Counted from the stretch's first letter, positions 52,168 to 61,958 are shown. The stretch: 64,000 nt of DNA from UKL13-2 sp947085425 (GCA_947085425.1 CAMTWK010000026.1:43576-107575), one strand, 5' to 3'. A program made the numbers and translations. Notes: generated from the sequence alone by a model not told the origin.

Positions 52168-52953
52168 TTATACTGCGGTCATGCCGCCATCAACTGAAAG
52201 AATCTGTCCGGTCACATAACTCGCTGCGTCCCCCGCCAGAAAGATGGCCGGCCCCATCAGGTCCTCGTCGCCACCCAATCTCCCCATGGGGGTCATCGCA
52301 ATGATTTGTTTGTCGACCACCTTTAATAACCCCTCACTCATTCTTGACGGGAAAAACCCGGGCGCGATGGCGTTTACGCGAATATTGCAATTTGCCCATT
52401 CGGCGGCCAGCGCCCGAGTGAAATTGACCAGGCCGCCCTTGCTGGTATTGTAGGCAATGGTCTGCATTGGCCCCTGTTGACCGCGCAGCCCGGCTACCGA
52501 TGCAATATTGATAATGCTGCCGCCTCGATTGGGAATCATACTTTTTACGCCGACTTGCTGGGTGACCAACCAGCTGCCAGTAAGATTCGTCGCAATAATT
52601 TTATTCCACGCTTCGAGTGGGTATTCTGCCGCTGGCGCCCCCCACGACGCACCGGCGTTATTCACCAAAATATTGATTTTCCCAAAGTGGGCAATTACCG
52701 CGTCAACCATGGGAGCTATGGATTCCGGCTTGGACAGATCACTTGGCACCACGAAAACATCAAAACCCAGCGCTGTCAATTCCGATTTCGCCGTATCAAG
52801 TTCATCCGCCTTGCGGGCGGTTATCGCCAACTTCGCGCCGTGCATGCCAAATCCTTTGGCAATTTGCAGACCCAAACCTCGCGATCCGCCGGTAATAAGC
52901 GCGACACGCCCGGTCAGGTCAAATAGGTTTTTTTCGCTCATAGGTTCGCCCAT
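52168..52953 (-). CDS. Short-chain dehydrogenase/reductase
   Basis: 261 codons (or 257 from ATG 52941). Classical SDR: cofactor motif TGGSRGLG (about 20-27), NNAG (about 98-101), catalytic Ser in INIASVAG and YNTSK (Tyr/Lys about 168-172). The closest pattern is the gluconate-5-dehydrogenase/3-oxoacyl-ACP-reductase-like group; the substrate is unknown. First of the five genes that separate rplN from rpsQ, reading toward rplN. Confidence 0.92.
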   Translation of the reverse strand: MGEPMSEKNLFDLTGRVALITGGSRGLGLQIAKGFGMHGAKLAITARKADELDTAKSELTALGFDVFVVPSDLSKPESIAPMVDAVIAHFGKINILVNNAGASWGAPAAEYPLEAWNKIIATNLTGSWLVTQQVGVKSMIPNRGGSIINIASVAGLRGQQGPMQTIAYNTSKGGLVNFTRALAAEWANCNIRVNAIAPGFFPSRMSEGLLKVVDKQIIAMTPMGRLGGDEDLMGPAIFLAGDAASYVTGQILSVDGGMTAV

Positions 52954-53112
52954 TTAAAGAAGGTACCAAAGGAGAGAATTCTGGCACACTTGCAGGACAA
53001 AAATTCCACCAGCGTTTCAATTGCACGCATTCTGCCGTTTGTTTTCACGTCAAATGAATTCGCTGCCGTAAATTCGGCGACACAGTTATTCGCTCCCCCT
53101 GATAATCAAGCC

Positions 53113-54006
53113 ATGTCGCCCGCCAATCTACTTCGTCTCATTTCACTTGCCGCTATTTGGGGTGCCTCGTTCGCCTTCATGCGGGTTGTTGCCCCCACTT
53201 TTGGTGGCATCGGCACGATGTGGCTGCGTATTGGCATTGCCGGACTGGCGCTCATTGTTTATGCGCTGATCATGCGCGAACAACTGGGGTTGGCCCGACA
53301 TTGGAAACATTATCTTTTTATCGGCCTGATGAACTCGGCGCTGCCATTTGCCCTTTTTGCGTTTGCAATGAAAACCTTACCCGCGGGTTATGGCGCGATC
53401 CTGAATGCCACCGCACCTTTTTTCGGTGTGTTATTTGCAGCCGTGATGATAGGCGAACGCCTGACCGCCATACGCGTTGCCGGGCTAATGATCGGTTTTT
53501 TCGGCGTTGCCCTGATTGTCAATCTTGGCAGCGTTGAATTATCGCCCAAAGTCGCCATTGCCATCGGCGCCTGTATTGTCGCCACCGCGTCTTACGGATT
53601 TATCAGTGTCTACATCAAAAAATATGTCAAGGACGCGCCAAATATGGGACTCGCGGCCGGGACGTTAATGCTTGCCAGCTTCGCCACCGCACCGATAGCG
53701 ATTCCTTTGACCAATTGGTCGCTGCCGTCATTACCGGTCGCATTAAGCCTGCTGGCGTTGGCGTTGCTTTGCAGCAGTGTTGCCTATGTTTTGTACTACC
53801 GGTTGATTGTAGATGTTGGGCCGACCAAAGCCATATCGGTCACCTTCCTGATTCCCGTATTTGGTGTTATTTGGGGCATCTTTTTCTTAGATGAACATCT
53901 CACCCTGGGTGCGACGATCGGCGGACTGTTGGTGCTATATGGCATGACCCTGGTGTTAGGTTTGCACCCGTTTCGGGCGGCAAAAATGAAAGAAAGCCCA
54001 CGGTAG
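53113..54006 (+). CDS. DMT-superfamily transporter (EamA type)
   Basis: 297 codons from ATG 53113 (MSPANLLRLISLAAIWGASF); a TTG at 52990 opens the frame but adds a non-hydrophobic stretch. Ten hydrophobic helices in two EamA repeats. Probable inner-membrane exporter. It lies 88 bp before the cbs gene in the same orientation, so it could export a cysteine-related compound, though this is only contextual. Confidence 0.9.
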   Translation: MSPANLLRLISLAAIWGASFAFMRVVAPTFGGIGTMWLRIGIAGLALIVYALIMREQLGLARHWKHYLFIGLMNSALPFALFAFAMKTLPAGYGAILNATAPFFGVLFAAVMIGERLTAIRVAGLMIGFFGVALIVNLGSVELSPKVAIAIGACIVATASYGFISVYIKKYVKDAPNMGLAAGTLMLASFATAPIAIPLTNWSLPSLPVALSLLALALLCSSVAYVLYYRLIVDVGPTKAISVTFLIPVFGVIWGIFFLDEHLTLGATIGGLLVLYGMTLVLGLHPFRAAKMKESPR

Positions 54007-54093
54007 CGGTAGAATTGCGAACGGTTTGTGTCGCGCCATCCGCGCGGCACAATTTTCCCCCAACGCCAAAAGCGCTCTACTACGCGAGTACCC

Positions 54094-55488
54094 ATGTCCC
54101 CTGCACCAAAAGCCACCTATGGCAACGTCCTAGACTTGATTGGCAATACGCCAATGGTCAAACTTTCCAACCTGGATACGGGTTGCTGTGAGTTATTTGC
54201 CAAGCTTGAATGCAATAACCCTGCCGGCTCCATCAAGGATCGAATTGGTCTGCGCATGATCGAGGCGGCAGAACGCGACGGCAAGATTAAACCAGGCGGA
54301 ACCATTGTTGAGGCAACTGCCGGCAACACCGGGCTCGGGCTGGCACTGGCTGCCATTCACAAGGGCTACAAGTTGTTGCTGGTGATCCCGGACAAAATGA
54401 GCCAAGAGAAGATTTTTCATCTGCGAGCGATGGGCGTAGAAATTGTCATGACCCGCTCGGATGTTTCAAAAGGGCACCCTGAGTATTATCAGGACATGGC
54501 CAAACGCATTGCTGCAGAAATGAATGCCGCCGGAAAAAGCGCGCATTGTATTGATCAATTTTCCAATCCAGCCAACCCACAGACACATGAAGACTGGACC
54601 GCGCCAGAAATTTGGGGGCAGATGGACCATAGGCTAGATGCGGTCGTGGCTGGTGTCGGCTCAGGCGGCACCATCACCGGCATGGGGCGCTACTTTCAGA
54701 AACATGCACCGCATGTGGAAATTATTTTGGCCGACCCAAAGGGTTCGATTCTGGCGGATCTGGTCAACACCGGCACCCACAACACACCCGGTTCGTGGCT
54801 GGTCGAAGGCATCGGCGGCGATTATGTGCCGGTCAATCTCGATATCAAGATGGCCACAAAGGGGTATTACGTCAGTGATGCCGAAGCGATGCTTGCTGCG
54901 CGCGATTTGTTACTCAAAGAAGGCATCATGGGCGGCTCATCAACCGGGACACTGTTGGCAACGGCATTGCGATATTGCCGCGAACAATCGATGCCCAAAC
55001 GCGTGGTAACCATTATTTGTGACGTGGGTGGCAAGTACCTCTCCAAAATGTACAACGATTATTGGATGATGGATCAAGGCATCATTAAACGCGAAACCAA
55101 AGGCGATCTGACCGATTTGATTTCACGACGCCACGACGATCGTGCGACGATCACCGTGAAACCGGACGACACACTCCAAACTGCACTTGCCCGTATGAAG
55201 TTATACGATGTGCAACAAATGCCCGTTCTTGATGGCGAAAACGTTGTTGGCATTATCGATGAGTCGGATATATTGATGGCGGTTTTTGGTGATGAACAAC
55301 GATTCAAATCGCCCGTTCGTGAGGCCATGAGTGACAAGATTGAAACGTTGCAAAAATCGGATTTTATATCCCGCTTGATGCCAATTTTTGACCACGGTTA
55401 TGTGGCTATCGTGATGGACGGCGAAAAATTTCAAGGCTTGATCACCCGTTATGATTTATTGAACTACTTGCGCAGAAGGGTGCAATAA
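54094..55488 (+). CDS. cbs: Cystathionine beta-synthase (PLP domain plus tandem CBS domains)
   Basis: 464 codons from ATG 54094. PLP fold-type II core (1-320) with the Schiff-base Lys in NPAGSIKDRIG (about 46), substrate loop EATAGNTGLG and phosphate-binding GVGSGGTITG. Two CBS domains follow (about 345-400 and 410-462). It condenses homocysteine with serine (or acts as an OAH/serine-type sulfhydrylase). The next gene encodes a cystathionine lyase-type enzyme only 2 bp downstream, so the pair forms a reverse-transsulfuration route from methionine sulfur to cysteine. Confidence 0.92.
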   Translation: MSPAPKATYGNVLDLIGNTPMVKLSNLDTGCCELFAKLECNNPAGSIKDRIGLRMIEAAERDGKIKPGGTIVEATAGNTGLGLALAAIHKGYKLLLVIPDKMSQEKIFHLRAMGVEIVMTRSDVSKGHPEYYQDMAKRIAAEMNAAGKSAHCIDQFSNPANPQTHEDWTAPEIWGQMDHRLDAVVAGVGSGGTITGMGRYFQKHAPHVEIILADPKGSILADLVNTGTHNTPGSWLVEGIGGDYVPVNLDIKMATKGYYVSDAEAMLAARDLLLKEGIMGGSSTGTLLATALRYCREQSMPKRVVTIICDVGGKYLSKMYNDYWMMDQGIIKRETKGDLTDLISRRHDDRATITVKPDDTLQTALARMKLYDVQQMPVLDGENVVGIIDESDILMAVFGDEQRFKSPVREAMSDKIETLQKSDFISRLMPIFDHGYVAIVMDGEKFQGLITRYDLLNYLRRRVQ

Positions 55489-55490
55489 CC

Positions 55491-56645
55491 ATGGCAATCA
55501 AACATCAGTTCGGCACCCGCGCGGTACACGCTGGACAAGAACCCGACCCCACCACCGGCGCGGTGATGGTGCCGATTTACGCCACCTCCACCTACGCACA
55601 AAAAAGCCCGGGCGTGCATCAGGGTTACGAATATGCCCGTACCCATAACCCTACCCGTATGGCGTTTGAACGCTGTGTTGCAGACTTGGAAAATGGCGCT
55701 CAGGGATTTGCCTTTGCATCCGGATTGGCAGCGTCGGCCACCATTCTGGATACGCTCGACAGCGGCGCACATGTGATTGCACTCGATGACCTGTACGGTG
55801 GTACTTATCGCCTGTTTGAGAATGTGCGCAAACGTTCAGCCGGGTTGTCGTTTACATTTACCGATATGAGCGACGCGGCCAAAATTGAAGCGGCTATTCA
55901 GCCCAACACAAAAATGATTTGGATCGAGACGCCATCCAATCCATTGTTGAAGTTGGTGGATTTGGCAATGGTTGCGGCGGTGGCAAAAAAACACAATCTG
56001 ATCTCAGTTGCTGATAACACCTTCGCCACACCCTGTGTGCAACGACCGCTCGATCATGGCTTTGATTTGGTGGTGCACTCGGTCACCAAATATCTGAATG
56101 GGCACTCGGATATGGTCGGGGGCATGGTGGTAGCCCGCGAACAGGGTGCGCTTGCCGAAAAGTTGATGTATTTGCACAATGCGGTCGGTAGTATTCTTGG
56201 GCCATTCGACAGCTTTCTGGCCATGCGCGGCCTCAAGACTTTGCACCTGCGTATGGAGCGGCATTGCCAAAGCGCGCTGGCAATTGCGCAATGGCTTGAG
56301 TCGCATCCAAAAGTTGAACGTGTCATCTATCCGGGCTTGGCTTCTTATCCACAACATTCGTTGGCCAAAAAACAAATGGCCGGATTCGGTGGCATGGTCA
56401 CGGTGATCCTCAAGGGCGGTTTGGAGGAGTCCAGACAATTCCTGGAGCGGCTCAAAATATTTGTTTGCGCAGAAAGTCTGGGTGGTGTGGAAAGTTTGGC
56501 AGAACATCCGGCGATCATGACCCACGCCTCCATCCCCGCCGACATCCGTCGCCAACTGGGTATCAACGACTCACTGGTGAGACTTTCGGTTGGTGTTGAA
56601 GACGTGGCGGACTTGAAGGCGGATATTGCGCAGGCACTGGCGTAG
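55491..56645 (+). CDS. Cystathionine gamma-lyase / gamma-synthase family PLP enzyme
   Basis: 384 codons. PLP fold-type I with HSVTKYLNGHSDMVGG holding the Schiff-base Lys (about 198), YEYARTHNPTR (about 44) and the closing ESLGGVESL signature. Lyase and synthase members cannot be separated by motif; the tight coupling to cbs (ATG 2 bp after its stop) favours gamma-lyase, splitting cystathionine to cysteine. Confidence 0.9.
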   Translation: MAIKHQFGTRAVHAGQEPDPTTGAVMVPIYATSTYAQKSPGVHQGYEYARTHNPTRMAFERCVADLENGAQGFAFASGLAASATILDTLDSGAHVIALDDLYGGTYRLFENVRKRSAGLSFTFTDMSDAAKIEAAIQPNTKMIWIETPSNPLLKLVDLAMVAAVAKKHNLISVADNTFATPCVQRPLDHGFDLVVHSVTKYLNGHSDMVGGMVVAREQGALAEKLMYLHNAVGSILGPFDSFLAMRGLKTLHLRMERHCQSALAIAQWLESHPKVERVIYPGLASYPQHSLAKKQMAGFGGMVTVILKGGLEESRQFLERLKIFVCAESLGGVESLAEHPAIMTHASIPADIRRQLGINDSLVRLSVGVEDVADLKADIAQALA

Positions 56646-56722
56646 GCTGCTTCAAAAAGTGCCAAATTGGCGTGCACTTTCGGCTACTATTGGTTGGAAA
56701 CGCGCGCCAGATGGCGGTCTAA

Positions 56723-58420
56723 CTAATAGGGGCTCGCTTGGTCGTCCAGAACCACCCGCTTGTGTCGGGAGGTGACCGGCGTGCCCAAGACGTTCAGGGC
56801 GACGGCCTCTGCCGCTTTTATGCCATCAACGGCAGCCGACAAAATTCCACCGGCGTATCCTGCGCCTTCGCCTGCTGGAAATAGTCCGGCTGTATTGACG
56901 CTTTGAAAATTGTCATCGCGCCGCGTAATACGAATCGGTGCCGATGTCCGCGTCTCTACCCCGGTCAATACTGCGTCCGCCATGGCGAAGCCATGAATCT
57001 GTTTGTCGAATGCAACCAGCGCCTCTTGAATCGCCACGGTTGCAAATGAAGGGACACAGCCGGCCAGATCGGTCATTTTGACACCCGGTTTGTACGACGG
57101 AATGACAGACGGCTGTTCGACGGACGGGCGACCCGCCAAAAAGTCACCCACCGTTTGTGCGGGCGCATGGTAGTTACTGCCACCAGCGATAAACGCAGCC
57201 GATTCCCAACGGCGTTGAAACTCGATTCCGGCGAGCACGTGCTCCGGAAAATCTTGTTGCGGTGTCACCCCGACAACAATTCCGGCGTTGGCATTACGTT
57301 CATTTCGTGAGTATTGACTCATGCCGTTGGTGACGACGCAACCAACTTCGGACGTGGCTGCAACAACCGTGCCGCCGGGACACATACAAAAACTGTACAC
57401 AGAGCGACCATTGCTCGCATGATGGACCAGCTTGTAATCGGCCGCGCCCAACACCGGATTGCCTGCACTCACGCCGAACCGTGCGTGATCAATCAAACTC
57501 TGCGGATGCTCGATTCTAAATCCGATTGAAAAGGGTTTTGCCTCAACAAATACCCCACGCTCGTGGAGTTTATAAAAGGTATCACGGGCGCTGTGACCGA
57601 TCGCCAATACCAGATGATTGGTCGCAATTAATTCGCCGCCCTCGATTACGACGCCGCGTACCTGACGCGTGCCGTTTTTAAGTTCGATTTCAATATCAAC
57701 CACTTTTTTCTGAAAACGAATTTCACCTCCGAGCGCTTCAATTTTTGCGCGCATGATTTCGATAATGGACACCAGCTTGAAGGTGCCGATATGCGGTTTC
57801 GAGACGTACAAGATTTCCGGCGGTGCGCCGGCTGCGACAAACTCTGCAAGCACCTTACGACCCAAATGAAACGGGTCTTTGATCTGACTGGATAATTTTC
57901 CATCGGAAAACGTGCCTGCGCCACCTTCACCAAACTGCACGTTGGATTCCGGATCAAGCACTGACTTACGCCAAAGGGCCCACGTATCCTGGGTGCGCTC
58001 ACGCACCGCTTTGCCTCGTTCCAGCACAATGGGTCGAAAGCCCATTTGCGCAAGTGTCAGTGCGGCAAATAAACCACACGGCCCCATGCCAATAATGACC
58101 GGCCGCAATTGTGTAGAAGCTGTATTGGCGTTGGCGACGAATTGGTAGCTGGTGTCCGGCGTGGGGGAAACGCGCGGATCGTTTTGAAATTTCTTTAACA
58201 ATCGCACCTGGTCATTCACTTCAACATCGAGCGAATAGACCAACAATATTTTCGCCTTCTTGCGCGCATCATAACCACGGCGGAAAATCGTAATCGACAA
58301 CAAATCCACCGGCACGATTTTTAATCGTTGCAAAATTTGCACCCGCAGGGCGACTTGTTCCTGTTCGGCAGAAAACGGCGCAGTACCCAGCGGAAGTTTG
58401 ATTTCTGTTAGTCGCAACAT
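56723..58420 (-). CDS. FAD-dependent dehydrogenase-like protein (COG2509 type)
   Basis: 565 codons. An N-terminal alpha/beta domain (1-100, with RRGYDARKKAKILLVYS) precedes a flavoprotein fold: dinucleotide motif PVIIGMGPCGLFAALTLAQMG (about 107-127, split), VQFGEGGAGTFSDGKL (about 160) and a C-terminal FPAGEGAGYAGGI. This is a widespread uncharacterised oxidoreductase family. Its function and substrate are unknown. Convergent with the transsulfuration genes and the last inserted gene before rpsQ. Confidence 0.9.
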   Translation of the reverse strand: MLRLTEIKLPLGTAPFSAEQEQVALRVQILQRLKIVPVDLLSITIFRRGYDARKKAKILLVYSLDVEVNDQVRLLKKFQNDPRVSPTPDTSYQFVANANTASTQLRPVIIGMGPCGLFAALTLAQMGFRPIVLERGKAVRERTQDTWALWRKSVLDPESNVQFGEGGAGTFSDGKLSSQIKDPFHLGRKVLAEFVAAGAPPEILYVSKPHIGTFKLVSIIEIMRAKIEALGGEIRFQKKVVDIEIELKNGTRQVRGVVIEGGELIATNHLVLAIGHSARDTFYKLHERGVFVEAKPFSIGFRIEHPQSLIDHARFGVSAGNPVLGAADYKLVHHASNGRSVYSFCMCPGGTVVAATSEVGCVVTNGMSQYSRNERNANAGIVVGVTPQQDFPEHVLAGIEFQRRWESAAFIAGGSNYHAPAQTVGDFLAGRPSVEQPSVIPSYKPGVKMTDLAGCVPSFATVAIQEALVAFDKQIHGFAMADAVLTGVETRTSAPIRITRRDDNFQSVNTAGLFPAGEGAGYAGGILSAAVDGIKAAEAVALNVLGTPVTSRHKRVVLDDQASPY

Positions 58421-58514
58421 GATGGCAGAGAGTTATCCTGCAAAAAATGCAAATGGTTATATCCGGCCAAATTGATTGGCCAAATAATCATACCCTGCCA
58501 AATCGGCTTGCACA

Positions 58515-58541
58515 AAAAAGCCCGCATTGTGCGGGCTTTTC
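58515..58541 (-). terminator. Rho-independent terminator of the S10 operon
   Basis: Stem AAGCCCGCA/TGCGGGCTT with loop TTG, followed on the minus strand by TTTTTTG, 28 bp beyond the rpsQ stop. It shows that transcription of the S10 part ends here rather than running into rplN. Confidence 0.93.
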
Positions 58542-58568
58542 AGTATCAAGTGCGACTTGGAAATCGAA

Positions 58569-58844
58569 TTATTCGACTTTCGCTTTTTCCAAAAGCTTGG
58601 AAACAGCCCATGCCTTGGTCTTCGACATCGGCTTCGTTTCAACAATCATCACGGTGTCACCCGTTTTGATTTCATTTGTAGGCGAATGGGCGTGGTATTT
58701 CTTGGAGCGACGCACCATCTTGCCCAGCACGGGATGTTTGACAGCGCGCTCAACCAATACGGTGACCGTCTTGTCCATCTTGTCGCTGGTAACCACACCG
58801 GTCAAGGTGCGTTTGGTGATATTTTCGGTTGTGACGGCGGTCAT
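58569..58844 (-). CDS. rpsQ: 30S ribosomal protein S17 (uS17)
   Basis: 91 codons. OB-fold with TLTGVVTSDKMDKTVTV, KHPVLGKMVRRSKKYHAHSP and GDTVMIVETKPMSKTKAW. Last gene of the S10 part; its ATG overlaps the rpmC stop by 1 bp. Confidence 0.98.
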   Translation of the reverse strand: MTAVTTENITKRTLTGVVTSDKMDKTVTVLVERAVKHPVLGKMVRRSKKYHAHSPTNEIKTGDTVMIVETKPMSKTKAWAVSKLLEKAKVE

Positions 58845-59038
58845 TATGCAGCCCTCGCTTTTTCGGTGAGGATGGTTTTGATCTGCGCGATTTCGCGCTT
58901 CACGCGACCGATCTCGGTGACATTGGTGAGCTGCTGCGTGGCAACCTGCATGCGCAGTGAAAACTGTGCGCGGCGAAGTTCCAGCAACTCTTTGTTAAGT
59001 TCTTCCGGGGATTTCGCCCGCATTTCTTTGGTGTTCAT
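58844..59038 (-). CDS. rpmC: 50S ribosomal protein L29 (uL29)
   Basis: 64 codons, two-helix protein: MNTKEMRAKSPEELNKEL and LRRAQFSLRMQVATQQL. It sits at the peptide exit, near the SRP site. Confidence 0.98.
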   Translation of the reverse strand: MNTKEMRAKSPEELNKELLELRRAQFSLRMQVATQQLTNVTEIGRVKREIAQIKTILTEKARAA

Positions 59039-59053
59039 GGTCGATTTCCTTTC

Positions 59054-59467
59054 TTAACCCAACATGCGATGCACAAACGTGGTCTTGATCGGCAGTTTTG
59101 CTGCCGCCAAGGCAAACGCTTCTCTTGCCAGATTTTCTTGCACGCCGTCCATCTCGTAGAGCACCTTACCCGGCTGAATTTCAGCCACGTAGTACTCCGG
59201 CGAACCCTTACCGTTACCCATGCGGACCTCGGCAGGTTTTTTCGAAATCGGCTTATCCGGAAAAATCCGAATCCAAACGCGTCCACCGCGCTTGATATGA
59301 CGGGTCATGGCGCGACGAGCCGCTTCAATTTGACGCGCGGTCAAACGACCACGGCCAACGGCTTTCAGACCAAATTCACCGAACGAAACCTTGGCACCCG
59401 TTGTGGCAATACCCTTGTTCCGGCCTTTTTGTTCTTTGCGATATTTTCTTCTAGCTGGTTGCAGCAT
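59054..59467 (-). CDS. rplP: 50S ribosomal protein L16 (uL16)
   Basis: 137 codons. MLQPARRKYRKEQKGRN start, ARRAMTRHIKRGGRVWIRIFP, and GKGSPEYYVAEIQPG. It overlaps the end of rpsC by 17 bp, consistent with coupling. Confidence 0.98.
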   Translation of the reverse strand: MLQPARRKYRKEQKGRNKGIATTGAKVSFGEFGLKAVGRGRLTARQIEAARRAMTRHIKRGGRVWIRIFPDKPISKKPAEVRMGNGKGSPEYYVAEIQPGKVLYEMDGVQENLAREAFALAAAKLPIKTTFVHRMLG

Positions 59468-60173
59468 TTTTCGCTCCTGGGCGACCGCGCGGCTTACGCG
59501 CTGGCTCGACTTGTGGCTCCGGTGCGGCTACAGGGGTTTCGCCCTTTGCCAACATGTTGCCTTTGTAAACGAGAACCTGAACACCGATCACACCGTAGGT
59601 TGTGTGTGCTTCTGAAAACCCCTGATCGATATCAGCGCGGAGCGTATGAAGTGGTACGCGACCTTCACGATACCATTCGGTACGTGCGATTTCAGCGCCA
59701 TTCAAACGACCGGCCGAGGTAATTTTGATACCCTGAGCGCCCAAACGCATGGCGTTTTGCATCGCGCGTTTCATGGCGCGGCGGAACATCACACGTTTTT
59801 CCAGCTGGGCAGTGATGCCATCAGCGATCAATTGTGCGTCTGTTTCAGGTTTGCGAATTTCTTCGATATTAACGTGTACCGGCACACCCATCATCTTGGT
59901 CAGGCTAACGCGAAGGTTTTCAATATCCTCGCCTTTTTTACCAATGACCACACCAGGACGCGACGAAAAGATGGTGATCTTTGCGTTTTTGGCCGGGCGC
60001 TCGATAATGATTTTGCCGACTGACGCGCTCGCCAATTTCTTTTTCAGATAGGTGCGAACCTTGATATCCTCGAGCAGCATGATCGGGAAGTTTTTACTAT
60101 TGGCATACCATTTTGATGCGAAGTTCTTGGTAACAGCCAAACGAAAACCGGTTGGGGAAATTTTTTGTCCCAT
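59451..60173 (-). CDS. rpsC: 30S ribosomal protein S3 (uS3)
   Basis: 240 codons. KH domain (about 65-110: RPGVVIGKKGEDIE) and the conserved AEIARTEWYREGRVPLHTLR. The final 25 residues are a Pro/Arg/Ala-rich tail. It forms the mRNA entry with S4 and S5. Confidence 0.98.
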   Translation of the reverse strand: MGQKISPTGFRLAVTKNFASKWYANSKNFPIMLLEDIKVRTYLKKKLASASVGKIIIERPAKNAKITIFSSRPGVVIGKKGEDIENLRVSLTKMMGVPVHVNIEEIRKPETDAQLIADGITAQLEKRVMFRRAMKRAMQNAMRLGAQGIKITSAGRLNGAEIARTEWYREGRVPLHTLRADIDQGFSEAHTTYGVIGVQVLVYKGNMLAKGETPVAAPEPQVEPARKPRGRPGAKNAATS

Positions 60174-60182
60174 CGTGACTCC

Positions 60183-60521
60183 TTATTGCTTGCCGTCGCC
60201 GACAGTCACGAAAACGTGACATGTTGGCTTGACAATGCGATTACCACGGCCTTTTGCGCGCGCGGTAAAGCGCTTCAACACAGGTCCTTTTTCGACGATG
60301 ATTTTGGCGACTTTTAACTCGTCAATATCGGCACCGTTATTGTGTTCGGCATTGGCAATCGCCGACTCCAATACCTTCTTGATAATGGTCGCGCCCTTTT
60401 TAGGCGTGAAGGTAAGGATGTTCAGTGCTTGATCAACTTTTTTGCCGCGAATCAGGTCAGCAACGAGGCGACCCTTTTGTGCGGAGAGGCGTACGCCCCA
60501 AAGATTTGCAGATACGTTCAT
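60183..60521 (-). CDS. rplV: 50S ribosomal protein L22 (uL22)
   Basis: 112 codons. ANLWGVRLSAQKGRLVADLIRG, LESAIANAEHNNG and the extended beta-hairpin RFTARAKGRGNRI that lines the exit tunnel and is the site of macrolide-resistance changes. Typical residues are present. Confidence 0.98.
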   Translation of the reverse strand: MNVSANLWGVRLSAQKGRLVADLIRGKKVDQALNILTFTPKKGATIIKKVLESAIANAEHNNGADIDELKVAKIIVEKGPVLKRFTARAKGRGNRIVKPTCHVFVTVGDGKQ

Positions 60522-60535
60522 TTGGTGGTCGCTCC

Positions 60536-60823
60536 TTATTTCTTGGCCGACGATGCGGCCTTCTTATCGGCCGGATGGCCTTTGAAGGTGCGCGTCAACG
60601 CAAACTCACCAAGCTTGTGGCCAACCATGTTTTCACTGATAAACACCGGAATGTGCTGCCGTCCGTTGTGAATCGCAATGGTCAAACCAACAAAATCTGG
60701 CAAGACGGTGGATCGGCGCGACCAAGTCTTGATCGGTTTTCTATCTTTAATGGCAGCAGCCTTTTCGACTTTTGCCATCAGGTGGCCGTCAACAAACGGC
60801 CCTTTTTTAACGGAACGTGACAT
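60536..60823 (-). CDS. rpsS: 30S ribosomal protein S19 (uS19)
   Basis: 95 codons. MSRSVKKGPFVDGHLM, TWSRRSTVLPDFVGLTIAIHNG and VGHKLGEFALTRTF are diagnostic. Confidence 0.98.
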   Translation of the reverse strand: MSRSVKKGPFVDGHLMAKVEKAAAIKDRKPIKTWSRRSTVLPDFVGLTIAIHNGRQHIPVFISENMVGHKLGEFALTRTFKGHPADKKAASSAKK

Positions 60824-60828
60824 GTCGA

Positions 60829-61650
60829 TTAACCTTTCCGACGATCGCGAACGATCATGTTCTGAGTACGCTTATTGGTGCGGGTTTTGAGACCCTTGGT
60901 GGCCTGACCCCATGGAGTACGCGGGTGTCCGCCGCCGTTGGAACGACCACCGTGCGGGTGATCAACCGGGTTCATACAGATACCGCGAACAGTAGGACGC
61001 CACCCACGCCAACGATTTGCACCGGCCTTGCCGATGACACGCAAACCGTGTTCAGCATTGCCAACCTCACCAATGGTGGCGCGGCAATCCACGTGAACTT
61101 TGCGAATTTCGCCAGAGCGCATACGCAACTGTGCATACAAGCCTTCACGCGCCAACAACTGCACGGACGCACCTGCAGAACGCGCCATTTGCGCGCCTTT
61201 GCCAGGCAACATTTCGATGCAATGAATGGTTGAACCGACTGGAATATTGCGGATCGGCAAGCAGTTACCTACTTTGATCGGCGCATCTTGACCGGACACA
61301 ACTTGCTGGCCTATTTCGACGCCCTTCGGCGCAATCATGTAACGACGTTCGCCGTCAGCATAACAAAGCAGAACGATGTTTGCGCTGCGGTTTGGATCGT
61401 ATTCCAGACGCTCGATTTTGGCGGAAATTCCGTCCTTATCGTTGCGCTTGAAATCAATGATGCGGTAATGTTGTTTATGACCACCACCCTGATGACGCGT
61501 GGTGATGTGACCATGATGGTTACGACCGGCGTTTTTGGATTGTGGCTCGAGCAATGCCGCGTGTGGCGCGCCTTTATGCAAGGCAGCGTTAACCACTTTG
61601 AGCATGCTACGACGACCTGGTGAGGTCGGCTTTGTTTTTACGAGAGCCAT
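60829..61650 (-). CDS. rplB: 50S ribosomal protein L2 (uL2)
   Basis: 273 codons. YRIIDFKRNDKDGI, GKAGANRWRGWRPTVRG and MNPVDHPHGGRSNGG are conserved, the last supporting peptidyl-transferase-centre structure. Its ATG overlaps the rplW stop by 1 bp. Confidence 0.98.
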   Translation of the reverse strand: MALVKTKPTSPGRRSMLKVVNAALHKGAPHAALLEPQSKNAGRNHHGHITTRHQGGGHKQHYRIIDFKRNDKDGISAKIERLEYDPNRSANIVLLCYADGERRYMIAPKGVEIGQQVVSGQDAPIKVGNCLPIRNIPVGSTIHCIEMLPGKGAQMARSAGASVQLLAREGLYAQLRMRSGEIRKVHVDCRATIGEVGNAEHGLRVIGKAGANRWRGWRPTVRGICMNPVDHPHGGRSNGGGHPRTPWGQATKGLKTRTNKRTQNMIVRDRRKG

Positions 61651-61958
61651 TATGCCGCCCCTTCCGTAAATTGAATGTCGCCTTCACCCTTCAAGCAGAC
61701 ATAAGCCTTCTTGACGTGGTTGCGACGGCCTTCAAAACGTCCGTGACGCTTTGCTTTGCCTTTTTGGTTAACAATATTCACGCTGGCAACTTCAACCTTT
61801 TGCTCTTTAAACAGCAATTCAACCGCCGCCTTGACGTCCGCTTTTGTAGCACTTGGCAAAACTTCAAACACGACCTGCTTTTGCTTGTCCGCCACCATGG
61901 TGGCTTTCTCGGAAATAACCGGTCTCAACAAGACCGTCATTAATCGTTCGGCGTTCAT
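61650..61958 (-). CDS. rplW: 50S ribosomal protein L23 (uL23)
   Basis: 102 codons. RLMTVLLRPVISEKATM, FEVLPSATKADVKAAVE and the conserved KAKRHGRF. It forms the docking site for trigger factor and SRP at the exit tunnel. Overlaps rplD by 4 bp. Confidence 0.98.
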   Translation of the reverse strand: MNAERLMTVLLRPVISEKATMVADKQKQVVFEVLPSATKADVKAAVELLFKEQKVEVASVNIVNQKGKAKRHGRFEGRRNHVKKAYVCLKGEGDIQFTEGAA

